Below the pieces are notes generated by a model. That model did no database searches. It worked only from the letters and a program-made list of their open reading frames with translations, and was not told where the DNA came from. 64,000 nt of DNA from Liolophura sinensis (lineage: Eukaryota > Mollusca > Polyplacophora > Chitonida > Chitonidae), in the NCBI RefSeq assembly GCF_032854445.1, contig NC_088301.1:20703808-20767807 (forward strand), in the 5' to 3' direction. The position numbers and the translations under genes are program-made. Positions 24,461 through 37,842 of this stretch are shown in pieces (the stretch's first letter is position 1; every line of letters begins with the position of its first letter).

Positions 24461-27400
24461 GTGTAAGCGTAAATTATTATCATTTATTCATTTGTTTATT
24501 TATTTGATCCATTGGTGCTTAGTTCTTCACTTGTTCGATAGCTGTACGAGTTTCATCGTACAGAAGTTTCCCACATGTGACGTACAGATATTTATATACT
24601 GATGGAAGAGAAGTGGTCTTAAGCGAACATCAGACAATGTAATCGGCCACAGGTTTTTGTGGACCAGTTAGTGTCACCAATGCCCCATAAGCAACGTGAG
24701 CTTATCCACGAGAGCCCTCCAAGGATGACGCACTACAGACTGTTGTGGGGTAGTGAATAAAAAGCAGTCCTGTTCACTAGAATTATTCAAAATAGTGCCA
24801 TAGATTACTCGCTGATGATTGGTGGAACAGTATTCCTCACCACAACTCTTCAAAATTCAGTGTGCCATAGATTAACCACTGGGTCCCAGGAGCCTCTGAT
24901 TCTGAGCTCATTGTGACTTCCTCTCCGGTCGTCAGCGGGAAGGTCTGGCAGCAACCTTTGGATAGTTCACGACCTCTGCCGAGTTTACTCCCACCATAAG
25001 GCTGGCTGCCGTCGTATAAGTGAAATATTCTTGAGTACGACCTAAACAACAATCAAATAAAATAAATAAATATTAGCCATTGGTGATTGGTGCCTTATTC
25101 ACTAGAACTCGTCAAAACAGATCTGATATAAGTTTCATTCTTCCCGGCTTAGTTTTCAAAAGTATAGATCTGTACCCTTCCATTCACCAGGCTGGAGCTG
25201 GGCCTTTTCGACTGTGCTGCAAAAGATGTACGCTGTGAAAGCAGGATTCTTTAATATTGCAATAATTGTGACGTCATAGCGCGTGAATAATAAAGATTAT
25301 AACGTCACAATTGACTCGAATGTGACTGGCGCATCCACTGCCAGCCGAACAGCCACTTTCAAATCTATATTCGACCGCAGTCGACATCGTCCAGACGATG
25401 AACATCATTGAAGGACGATACAAACGACTTTGAGGGTCTTACTTTTATTAGTGTGAAAATATATGAAGAGAATCAACTAAATGCAACTATTGAGAAAAGA
25501 AAAGATTTTTATTTGGCAAGAGCAACAGGGTAAGAGTCCACACTAGCACCGAAGATACATGTGAACTGTCGGTTTCGCGTAGTTCGGATGCTGCCCGAGT
25601 AGATACGTCGGTTACATACTAATTACGACGTTCTGGTCATTATCATTCAAGCTGGTGATATGAAATTAAAATTACTTCAAGGCCTCTTGAAACCTACGAG
25701 GTGCCATGTTGACTTTTGAATATAACACATGGGACAGAACCGAGTTTTGGTTTGTGAATATGGGGATTAAGAGGGGTTACTGTGAAAGCTAAGCATGACC
25801 TATTGATCTCAGAGCTACGAAATGGTGTGTTATTGATTAAGCCTCTGTCGTGGTCGGTGGGAATGCAGTTCTTTTCGCTCTTCAAACTCTTCAAACATTG
25901 AAATAAAACTTTAGTGCTGGCATAGTCAATAAACTATGTGTATTAGAACTTTCATAATCAGTCATTCACTCATTAGAACTTTCATAGTCAGTTATTAATT
26001 CATTAGAACTTTCATAATCAGTCATTCGTTCAGTAGAACTTTCATAGTCAGTTATTCATTCATTAGAACTTTCATAGTCAGTTATTCATTCATTAGAACT
26101 TTCGTAATCAGTCATTCGTTCAGTAGAACTTTTATAGTCAGTTATTCATTCATTAGAACTTTCATAGTCAGTTATTCATTCATTAGAACTTTCATAGTCA
26201 TTTATTCATTCATTAGAACTTTTGTAATTAGTCATTCGTTTATTAGAACTTTCATAGTCAGTTATTCATTCATTAGAACTTTCATAGTCAGTTATTCATT
26301 CATTAGAACTTTCATAGTCAGTTATTCATTCATTAGAACTTTCGTAATCAGTCATTCTTTCAGTAGAACTTTCATAGTCAGTTATTCATTCATTAGAACT
26401 TTCATAGTCAGTTATTCATTCATTAGAACTTTCGTAATTAGTCATTCGTTCAGTAGAACTTTCATAGTCAGTTATTCATTCATTAGAACTTTCGTAATCA
26501 GTCATTCGTTCAGTAGAACTTTCATAGTCAGTTATTCATTCATTAGAACTTTCATAGTCAGTTATTCATTCATTAGAACTTTTGTAATCAGTCATTCGTT
26601 TATTAGAACTTTCATAGTCAGTTATTCATTCATTAGAACTTTCATAATCAGTCATTCGTTCATTAGAACTTTCATAGTCAGTTATTCATTCATTAGAACT
26701 TTCATAATCAGTCATTCGTTCAGTAGAACTTTCATAGTCAGTTATTCATTCATTAGAACTTTCATAATCAGTCATTCACTCATTAGAATTTCATGATCAG
26801 TCATTCATTAGAACTTTCAAAATAGTGTACTGTAGGGTATGTGGTTAGTCAGTGAATGTTACACTAAAAAAATAATCTATGAAATTTAGCAGAAGTCTGT
26901 TATCTGAGTGACGCTAGAAAGTGTTCTGGTCTTGCAGCAGATTATGTTATATATAGCATGCATATTCCTTTAATTCAACATGAAAGTGTGTTATAATTAC
27001 AGAATTCATTATAACATTACTCAAACAAAAGACATTCTCTTAAAATTAACAGATTATTTTTTTGTGTGTAGGTCGTTCTTTGGATTAACATGCAGCATGT
27101 GAGACATTACTATGATGGTAAACTGATATTTTGGTTTGTAGTTAAAAACGATCTACAAGAAGGGAGGTTCCATTTGGTATTTAACCACTGTGACTCAGCG
27201 GCAAAAAAACGAGATGGGGTTCTCTACGCCTTGCAGACTTTTAACAAGCGCACGTTGCCTTTTCCATTATCCTACGCGGCCCAGCTTCTGAGATGCAACC
27301 AGGAAAATCTCCGGCTTCATGGGCTGAGCTACATCGAGTACAAACTTCTCAGATGGGATGCGTACCTGAAAAGCGGAGAGTTTGAAGACCTAATGACACT

Positions 27401-30400
27401 GGAAGGTGAATTGTTTGAAGTACTGGCGGATCCAGGGCCCATTGGGCAGTTCAATATTCCTCAGGTTTCGCATATCGCCGGGTTATACATGCTGTGTCTG
27501 GCTGTTATTCGGGATCATTTTGATCGTGACAAAACTGACCAACATAAACGTTTCAAGAACTTTCTGAAGGAACGGCAATTCCAGATTGATGAGGAAAATG
27601 ACCGAAACTATTATTACAAGGCCCTTCAGATCATTTTACGCGAGGCTTTTGAGAAGGGAAACAAAGGAAGTGTGGCCAGTATTCTTCAGTTCAAGACTAC
27701 CTTGAGAGACGTAAGTACTCAATTGTTCAAACAATCTGGGGAAGGATAATTGAAGGATACATAAGTCCTTTAGGATGTATCCAAACACGTGAAAGTACAA
27801 AAAAATCTGCGGTCGTGACGTCAACAATAATAGATGTCAAATCAACACTGTAGGCGGAAGAGTCCAATTGCGTGGAGCTTAGCTGTTTCCAAATTCCGAC
27901 CAAATCTCAGATTATTAACTGATAATATGCACGAAATAGAAAGGATGTTAAAAAGTATAACAAAGATCCTCAAAGATGAATTGACATATTTGTCCTCCTT
28001 TTCCTTAAAACCATAATCTTCGTTTTAGAGTTTCGTTTCATGTATCCTTAAATTCACTAGAGCTGCTAAATGAACCGTTAAATAGGTAGTGCACTTCATT
28101 AATCACAAGGGGCCTCCGTGACCGTGGTCTTTATCACTCCAGCGCGGCGTAATGACTCAGGAGCCTTCTCGCCAATGTGATCAGTGTGAGTTCAAGTCCA
28201 CCTATCGCTGGCTTCCTCTTCGGCCGAAAAAAGAAAAAAGTACTGCAAAGAATAAAGATCTTTCGACCATATTTAAAAAGTAAAATGAGAAACTCGAAGC
28301 AGTTTTATATCATATCGAAGATATGGCTACTTTATAGACGGCTATTGTGCTATTGTGAGCGGAAGTTTAAAAACATTTCTTTGGAGATTTTTTTCTTTCT
28401 CTTATTTTCGATGTTTACACTTTAGTTTCAGAGAGACCACACCCATGCGTCTCTTCAAGATTTAAAGAAGGTTACAGAACGGACTCTGAGGCAAACTTCA
28501 ATGTATAAATTTCGAAATCGTGAGGCCCGCAAGATGGAACGGATGTTAACGTACCAGGTCATCGTAAGGGCCGTCGTCGCCTCGCTCAAGGACAAATGTG
28601 GCACAGGTATAGATTAGGATTACATTAATCTTAGCGATTTTTGTAACACATTTAGGAAAAATGTGAATATGTATGGTGTTCTTGTTTTAACACCTTTTCT
28701 TCATGGTCAGTGTGTACTTGTCATGTCATCATTTCATTTGTCTCTGACTGGAATCCTTTACGCGCAACTCTCAGTCATGAAGTAGTTAAGTTCACGAGTC
28801 AATGCCGGGAATGTGGAGATTCACACATTGCGTACAGCGCGTGTGCCGCTCCCTACGCTCTCGTCCACGCTTTACGTCACTGCCACCATTACACAAGCTT
28901 GACTTTTGGAGCCTGTACGGCGCATGAAGTCGTGTTAGGAATAGCCTAACCACCCATATCCTTACGCGAGACTACTTGATCAACATTCAGTAATAAGGTA
29001 ACCGTTGTTTCACGTATTTTCTAGAATCATGTATGCACACCTTAAGAGGATGCATGTGTATAAATTATCACTGAAAACAAAAATTGAAAAATTGAGTTTT
29101 TGTGTTTTCTGACATAACTTCCTGCCTCATCGCTGAGCCCAGTGGCTTCGGCGTTGTTCAAGATTTCTGTACAAATTTTGCTAGTGGTGGCAGTGATCTA
29201 AAGTGAACGTAGACATCCGCGCATGCGTTGTAAGGAGGCTCCTTGCTCTCGTTCGGAGGTGACAATAAATGGCGGACGGCTCTAGTGTATAATTTTCATT
29301 GAATACCGCTTGTTTTGAAATCCATCGATAAAGCTTCCACGTTTGTACATCACGTGTAGGAATGTTCATTTGTTACCTACCTAAGGTGGGTGGTTTTACC
29401 AAAAACATTCTGGTTTCTTCAGCATATAAAACTGACTTTCAGTGTATAAGTGAAATACCCTTGAATATATGGCTAAAAACGTTTTAAAAAGTCAATGAAT
29501 TAAATCATGCAATAAACATTTATCAGTTAACGCACCTAATAAGGTCTATGGAATAAGGTAAAATGTAATTAGTAAAGGTTTATTTGGAATATCATGTGAC
29601 AGTTAGAACACCTAATAAAGCCTACGGGATGAAATAAAATGTAATTTGTAACTGTTTATTTGGAATATCATGTAGCAGTTAGCGCGTCTAATATGGAATG
29701 AGGTAAAATGTAATTAATAAACAGTTTATTTGCAACAGAGCATATCATATTGCGGAATGCGGAACTTTTGCAGGAAAGGTAATGAACCTAACGTTTGGTA
29801 TGTAAAATGAGCTTTCAGCAGCACATTATGGCCTTACAATGATACGTCTGATCACAACATTCAACTTTGTCTTATCACAAATTAATCACACTGTACAAAA
29901 GATTCTTAAGAGGCTCTATTAGGTACAGGAATCAGTCAGAATCAAGCAAAATGTATCACTTGATAAAAAAAAGTCAACTTTAGCTGAAGTAAAGCAGCAC
30001 CACCTTACTCTCCCCTGTGCAGATCAGCTTTATTTGTCTAGGAATATAAGTCCCTTGGAAGTCTCTGGTGTATGCGGTGTGTCACAGATATTACAACAGA
30101 ATTCTTTGGTCTCGGATACTCATTGTCACTGTCATGATGTGCCCATTAAGATTTTGGTGCAACTTACAATATTCTGTGAAAAACCTTAGGCACAGGTTAA
30201 TTTCCTAATTAATCAGCTATAAACCTTTTAAAGCTTTATAATAAGTAACAATGCTAATGACTAAATTATTTGGTATCGTGTTTGATAAACATTTTCGACA
30301 TATCCTCGTCACTTTTTTTGATATACAGTGTGTAGGATATATATATGTATATATATATTTATTTATTTATTTATTTATTTATTTATTCCACTGCTGTTTA

Positions 30401-33400
30401 ACGCCATATTCAAGAATTTTTCACTTCTACGATAGCCATCAGTGTTATGGGTGGGAAAAACCGGTGGGCCCGGGGTAAATCACTTACCTTTGGCAAGTTC
30501 CTGACGAACTTGACCACATGTGACGTACAGGCTTGCGCACTATATTGGTGAAGAACGAGTGATCTTCAAAGAACGTTAGACTGTGCAACCGGTGACACGA
30601 CCGTTGCCGACCGTCTGTTGTCTACCAGGGAGAGCAGTGAGATTGTATGGAAGTAAGAATGAGTGTTATGCCGGAAGCTAATGATACAAAGCTAAAGGCA
30701 GATTTTGGAATGTCAGGAAGTTCTTTGGCACACACTTAAAACACCAACAACACATATAAAATAAATACTTAACCATTCAGCTTCAGAATCAGCCTACGAC
30801 AGCCATGAGATAGAGTTGCAATCCAACAGTGATTTGCTGGAGCTCTTACAATTCTTTTCCACACAAGGCATCAAGGCAACGTCAGTCGTCTGGCAGGAAC
30901 AATTCAAACAAGAGCTCTGTCCACTGCTGTTTCACGACAGTGCAAAAATTGTGAAGTGTATTCGCCAGATCGTGCAGTATCCAGTTATGTCGCCGAAAGA
31001 AAGAGAGCACCTGCTTCTAGGGCACTTCTTGGAGCTGTTCTCCACGGTGGGTCTTGAATGGAGAGGCGCCTACTCTGGTGAGCTAAGTAAGGCCGAAAAG
31101 TGTCAACGATGGAAACACTACATAGGCAAGATTGGGGGCAGCAGGAAACCTGCTGGTGCACTTGTTTCTATCATTTTCAACGGTTACTCACCCAGCGATG
31201 ACTGCTCAGAAATGTACAACTACGGCCTTGATGGAGATAGAAAACGTAGAACCGAATGTGAAATCCTTGGACATCTGGGAGAAAGCAGTTTGATTCTTCA
31301 GCTTTACGCTGTTAATTCCTCCTCGGGTAAGTTTTTGTACGTTATGGAAATGCCGCCCGGTGGACCTTTGCAAAAGTTCCTCTTAGAACGACGCTCACAG
31401 AAAAACTGGCTCTTATTGCAGGAGTTGATAGACATTGCAGTACAAGTGATCTGTGCCATCGAATACTGTCACAGAAAACAGATCATTCACCGAGACATCA
31501 GGACTGAGAACTTTCACTACTGTAAGGCTGACCGCACCTTGAAGCTCGATAACTTTGGGATCGCCAGTCACTTTCATGGTCCGGACGTCACCGGTAAGTC
31601 CTTTATTGCTTTCTGTTCTCCATGCTAGCTTTTAGAATTTGTCGCTAGGACTACAGCCATCGTCGGCCATCAACATCTACGCTTCGGTGTTCTTGGAGGC
31701 CTCTGTGGCCGAATTGTTTGCGTGCTAGCGCAGGACAATGGCCCTGGAGGATTTCACCAGTGTGATCGCTTTGTGTTCAAGTCACGTCGTGCTGGCTTCC
31801 TCTCCGGCCGTACGTGGGAAGATCTGCCAGCAACCTCCGTATATTCTTGGGTTTCCCCCGGGTTCCGCCCGGTTTCCTCCCACCATAATGCTGGTCGCTG
31901 TGGTATAAGTGAAATATTCTTGAATACGGTATAAAACTCAAATGAAATAAATAAATCAATGCTCGTGTTAAGGTAAATCAATTAACAAGCAGGTCATATA
32001 CGTCACATTAATGAGTCCAAACCTTGTTATGTTCAAAGTTCTATTTTCTGGGATCGCCAGTCACTGTATGCTTCAGTTTGCATGCAAACTTGACTGTGAT
32101 GCTGGGTGTAGACATTTAACAATTTGCATTACTTTTTAAATCCATCAAGTATCTACCGCTGGTGTGGCTATTACATGTACATTGTCTTCCATCTTACTTA
32201 TTTTAATATAGCCCGGTTATCTCTCATCATAATGCTGGTCAGCGTTGTATAAGCTGAATATTGTTGAGTACGGCGTAAAACTCCAATAAAATTGATAAAT
32301 AAACATTTTAATATACGGACGTCATCTATAGTGTCAAACTTCTCTTTTCTCAGACGTGAATGCAGATGAGATTGCAACATTATGGTCAAGCCCTGAAACA
32401 CTGAGGGACAAGAGAACTTCGACGAGTTCTGACATTTGGATGCTGGGCCAAACACTGTATGAGTTGTTCATGCATGGCAGCTGGCCGTACTCTCCTCGGT
32501 TGATGACTTTTCCATATGAAAAAGTTATTTATTGGGTATGTGTCGATATAGGCCAAGTCTTATCATTCGTTATAAATGGAAGAAATCGTGAAAGAGTAAC
32601 TTGAATAAGTTTTAAACGCAACAAACATGAAGGCAAAATGAACATAAGCGTCTTTTCCGGCGTTTGTGTGCATGCCGTAATTCGCAGAAAATTTCCTACA
32701 ATCCTAAAAGTTAGGGCCTGAAGTATTGCCCACAGTCTGTTTTAAGTCGGTCCATGTCTCAGTTGTCTGTTTTTGTACCAGAAAGGATCAAACATAAACT
32801 CTAGCGAGAACCACTGTTGCCCAGTTTAGTTTTTATGTTTTGGCGTGTAATTCAAAAAAAGCGGTAAAGTGTGTTAATTTTGAAATGGCGATGCCGAATA
32901 CAGAGGCTCTAATATAGGTATTAATGACCTTCTGACCAAATATTTTTAGTCTGGCACGATGTAACATGTTCTTAACGCTATGCGCTCTGAAGATACTGAC
33001 TCCTTCACATCTCCTCCTTATCATATCCTCCACAGATCGCATACAAAGGAATCAAGCCCTTTGAATCATCAGGATGCATTCCTCCTGAAATTTGTAGAGC
33101 GATTCTCACCTGCTTGGAAATGGAAGAAGCCGAGAGACCAACAGCCACGAGCCTGCTTTCGCACTTTGGGGATATGCAGTCTGAGTATCACAATAGTAGG
33201 TGTTACAACTATTCATTTCAATTCTTCTAAACTTTATAGCAAATAATTTTTGTAACAGAGGTCTATCTTTCTTCGAGACTTCACCAGAAATGCTTTTCAT
33301 AACAGAGCCCTGTATTTCTTCTAGACCTCACCCGCGGAACTTTTCATAATAGAACCCTGTATTTCTTCTAGAGTTTACTTGAGGTACTTTTCATAACAGA

Positions 33401-36400
33401 GCCCTGCCTTTCTTCTAGACTTCACCCGAGGTGCTTTTCATAATAGAATCCTATCTTTCTTCTAGAGTTCACTTGAGGTACTTTTCATAACAGAGCCCTG
33501 CCTTTCTTCTAGACTTCACCCGAGGTGCTTTTCATAATAGAATCCTATCTTTCTTCTAGAGTTCACTTGAGGTACTTTTCATAACAGAGCCCTGCCTTTC
33601 TTCGAGACTAACCGAGCCCTTACATTCTTGGAAACTTCACCTGAGGTACTTCTCTTAATAGAGACGTATCTTTCTTCGAGACTTTATATGAAGCACATTT
33701 TGTAACAAACAAGTCTTTCTTTGATACTTTATATGAAGTACATTTTGTAACAGAACCTAGTCTTTCTTTGATACTGTAAATGAAGTATTGTCGTGTCAGA
33801 ACATTATTCCAAGTTGAGCATTCCTCACTGTATATTATGTTATCCACACTCTTTACCGTCTAAAGACCACTTGTGTAGTGCACACCTGTAGGTCAAAGGT
33901 CGGTGATTTACGCTGAGCCCTCCTGTTTCCCGCGCATTTTAAACTGACCGCCATCGCAAAAAAGCAAAAACGATAATGCCGTTAAACAACAGTCAAATCA
34001 CTTTATTGATTTATTGATCTATTTATTTATTTATTTAATTATTTATTTCTTTATTTCATTGGTGTTTGATGGCGTTCCCTTAGAATATTTCACTTATACG
34101 ACAGCGGGAACGCCTCCGTGGCTCAGTTGGTTAGCGCGCTAGCGCAGCGTAATTACCCAGGAGCCTCTGACCAATGTGGAGTCAAGTCAAGCTCATGCTG
34201 GCTTGCTCTCCGCCCGTACGTGAGAAGTCTGCCAGCAACCTGCGGATGGTCGTGGGTTTCCCCCGGGCTGCCCGTTTTCCTCCCACCATAATGCTGGCCG
34301 CCGTCGTACAACTGAAATATTTTTGAGTACGGGTAAAACACCAATCAAATAAATAAATGAGTAAATATACGACAGCGGCCAAATTTATAGTGGGAAAGGT
34401 GTAGGATACGCCCAGCAGAAAACCACGTCTGTCCACAGTCTATTGGAAGACTTTCCCACGTGAAACAATCAAATGAATATTAAAAAATAAACAAATTCTG
34501 CTGATAGGCAACTGATCCGTTTGAACAGAATGATAAAAATGCCTTTGGTCGTTGACAGATGAGGTGCAGATCCCTCATGTGAACATGGAGCAGCTGCCTT
34601 ACCCGCGTCTGTGTAAGTTTCAGGTTGATCGAGCATCAAAGGCAATTAAGGTGAGTTACAAGGATTTATTGATTTATTGATTGATCATTGCGTAATGAAC
34701 AGTGAGATCAGGGGAATGAGAGCGAATGAACAGTATTGTGAAAAAGATGAGTGCTCTGCTCTGTAAATGCAACACACAGACAGCTGTATAGAATAGCTAC
34801 ATAAAAATGTGGTCCTGAAAATCAACAACGTTTCAGGCATCAGGGCCAGTATTTATCAAGCAGCCTAAGACTTGAGTCACAAATTGCATGTCCTTAAAAA
34901 GCCAAACTCGGAACACGAAAGAACTTAAACTGACTCAAGTTAAAGTTTCGTGACCCTGGGGCCACAATTAAATCGCCATCTGAGCTCCTGTTTTATTCAG
35001 TACGCATTTAATGACATCATCGGAATTTAACACTCTGAACAGTCAATATTTGGTAATGGTTAGGCATGGTGTAACGGAAGCCTTGGAACATGTCATTTCT
35101 GAGGGGAGGGACAGGCCTACAGGTGCTTGAAAGGAATGTTTACTCAATTGAAGTTGTACGAACGAGGACATATCTAGAAATTGTCATGACAAATCATGTA
35201 AATTAACTTTTGCTTTCAGGGAATCCCGCCTGAACTGTCTTTTCCTGATTCACCAGACGGTGAGTACATGTGTTCTTATAGCCGAGAAGAAACTACCTTT
35301 GTGTATTCAAGTCACTGACAATTAACAGTCATCAGCTTTTTTGCTAAGTGCCCAGTGGTCATACCAGTAAAATTGTCCAAATAGCTGAACAGAAACTTTC
35401 TAATACCGGTCCTCGTTTCTTCAAATCCAACTCAGACTATACAGTCATTAGGTGTTGCTCAACACTCAGTCGTCATAGCAGTAAAACCGGCAAAATAGTT
35501 GAACAGAAATCGTTAAAGTCAACTGTGTTGGCGTTATTCCTTATTTGTTTTCTATTTTGTTTACTTTTAGTTATATTTATTGCTTTAAATGGTCGTGGGT
35601 TTTCCCCGGGCTGTGCCCGGTTTCCTCCCGCCAGAATGCTATTATAAGTGAAATATTCTTGAGTACGGCGTAAAACACCAATCAAATGAATAAATAAATT
35701 AAAAAATATATTTTTGAGTCAGACCTGTTTCATATCCTTGGTACAATGAAATTTCTGAATATGGAACCTTTGTCAATCGTTGGAATAATGAAATATAGTA
35801 AGACTGTTTTGTTTTGTTTTCTTCGCAAAGTTGTATATTTGCCTTCATTGTATTGGTAATGAATCAAGTGCCTCACTTCTGTTACTCAGGCATAGAGGAA
35901 CATTTCGAGCCAGACCACTGGGAAACTGACTTCATTGAAGACGATGATCCAGAGTTTTCAAACCTGGTAGGTCGGCATTATCAATCCTCATGACATTATA
36001 ACTATAAAACAATAACAACTTTAATTTGTTTATTTATCTATTTAATTGTTGTTTTACGCCGTACTCAAGAATATTTCACTTACACGACAGCAGCCAGCAT
36101 TGTTGTGAGAGGAAAAAGGACAGAACTCGGGGGAAACCAACAACCATCCGCAGGCTACTGACTCGACTCTCCCACGTATGGCCGGAGAGGGAGTCAGCAT
36201 GAGCTGGACTTGAACTCACAGCGACCACATTGGTGAGAGGTTCCTCAGTCATTGCGCCGCGCTGGCGTACTAACTACCTCGGCAACGGAGGACAAATACA
36301 GCTTTTAAAAAGTAATATTATGGTAATTAGGCCTTACAGAGATCCATATATGCGTGCTGTTTTAACTCTTTATTATAAAAAAAATACGACATCGATTCGA

Positions 36401-37804
36401 TCTCATGGTGTCCTTTTATGAAAATCAAAAGAGAACCATATGGAAAAGTATTGGTCAATTGTTCAAATTTATTCTGATCATAACACTCGTTGAAAGTCAC
36501 ATGCACCTGCAATCCTCAGTACCGGTATTGAGAATCGTCAACAAGGCTGGTTACATTTTCTGATTCCAAACATTGGTATAAGAAATCATGATCCAGTAAA
36601 TACAGAGCCAAACCTGAAAAAAACGTAGAACTTTCTAACGTCTGGCGTGTAGAAGTGCACACCCGTATTGGCGGAAGACGAGTGATCCTCAAGATTGCAA
36701 TTGCAAATGTACAAAATCCTTGCTCAAGGCCGGCTTTGAACCAGCACCTAGTGTGTATTAGTGATTGGAAGGCAAGCGGCTTAACACTCGACGATGACCT
36801 GTTTCCACACCTACAAAAACAGTAGCATATGAAGCCATTAGCTTTAGGCTGCTTATGCCGACTGTGTTATAAAGAGATCCATACTGTTTGTACAAACAAA
36901 AGAACATGTCCACACAAGCATGGAGCATTCTGTACAATGCAATTAAAATCATACAAAGAACGATCGTATAATGAAAAATCAACTACAGAAAGCAAACAAT
37001 TATTTCATAATATAAATTTATTTTTCTAATATTTTGCATGCTAATAGTGAAGGCGTAAAAATAACTCAATATATGGAAATTGCTTAAAACGCTTCTTCAC
37101 CATTGCAAAATACAACACCAATACTTCTATTTCCCTGATTAATAACTGTATTTATTAAACCTTAAAACGTTTATTAGCACTGTGATGCATAAATCAAGTA
37201 GTTTGTATACTGGAAAGAATCACTAGTTCTAGTTTTACAGGAATTATTGGTGTACATGCATTGTAAAATTATCACAAACATGTGACAATGTCCCGGGAAG
37301 TGATCCGCACGTGAAGTGAATTCCCCAAGAATTCATAAATGTTTCTTGATGAGACAAACTGTTCTTGTGCTTTTCTCAGACTGTCAAGACCGTTACGCAC
37401 GAGAGTCCGTTGTATCAGCATACAACAGAAGAAGTGAAGACTCTGTCAGGTCCAATTTCTGGTCTTATTCGACTCACAGCGCACACAAGGCAACAAGAAG
37501 AAACAGTTATGGTAAGCTTTGGTTTTTTCTTATTAGATCCAGACCATCGAAAAAACGAGCCAAATGAGACAGGAACGTTGCGCTCTTGATATACATGTAT
37601 ACACATCCTCTTTGTTCTAGTCAACCGAAGAAAACTGACATTCAATCACAAAGAGAAAAACAGAATTGAGAATCAAAAGACGGTGAGAAAAATACAGGAA
37701 CAATCAGAACAAGGAATCGCTCAGAACGACCATCGAGAATGACTGCTAAGTAAAGACACACAAGTCTTTGGCATAGCCAGAACGACTAGACTACTTGGAA
37801 AGGA

Positions 37805-37842
<38 letters not shown>

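Noticed and set aside
24463-24602. C-terminal continuation of the TIR reading frame with a hydrophobic stretch
   Set aside because: Hydrophobic residues come from TTTA-rich repeat DNA past a likely donor. Not a membrane anchor.
34108-34180. tRNA-like sequence
   Set aside because: It is the head of a SINE with target duplications, not a free tRNA gene; no complete cloverleaf was found.
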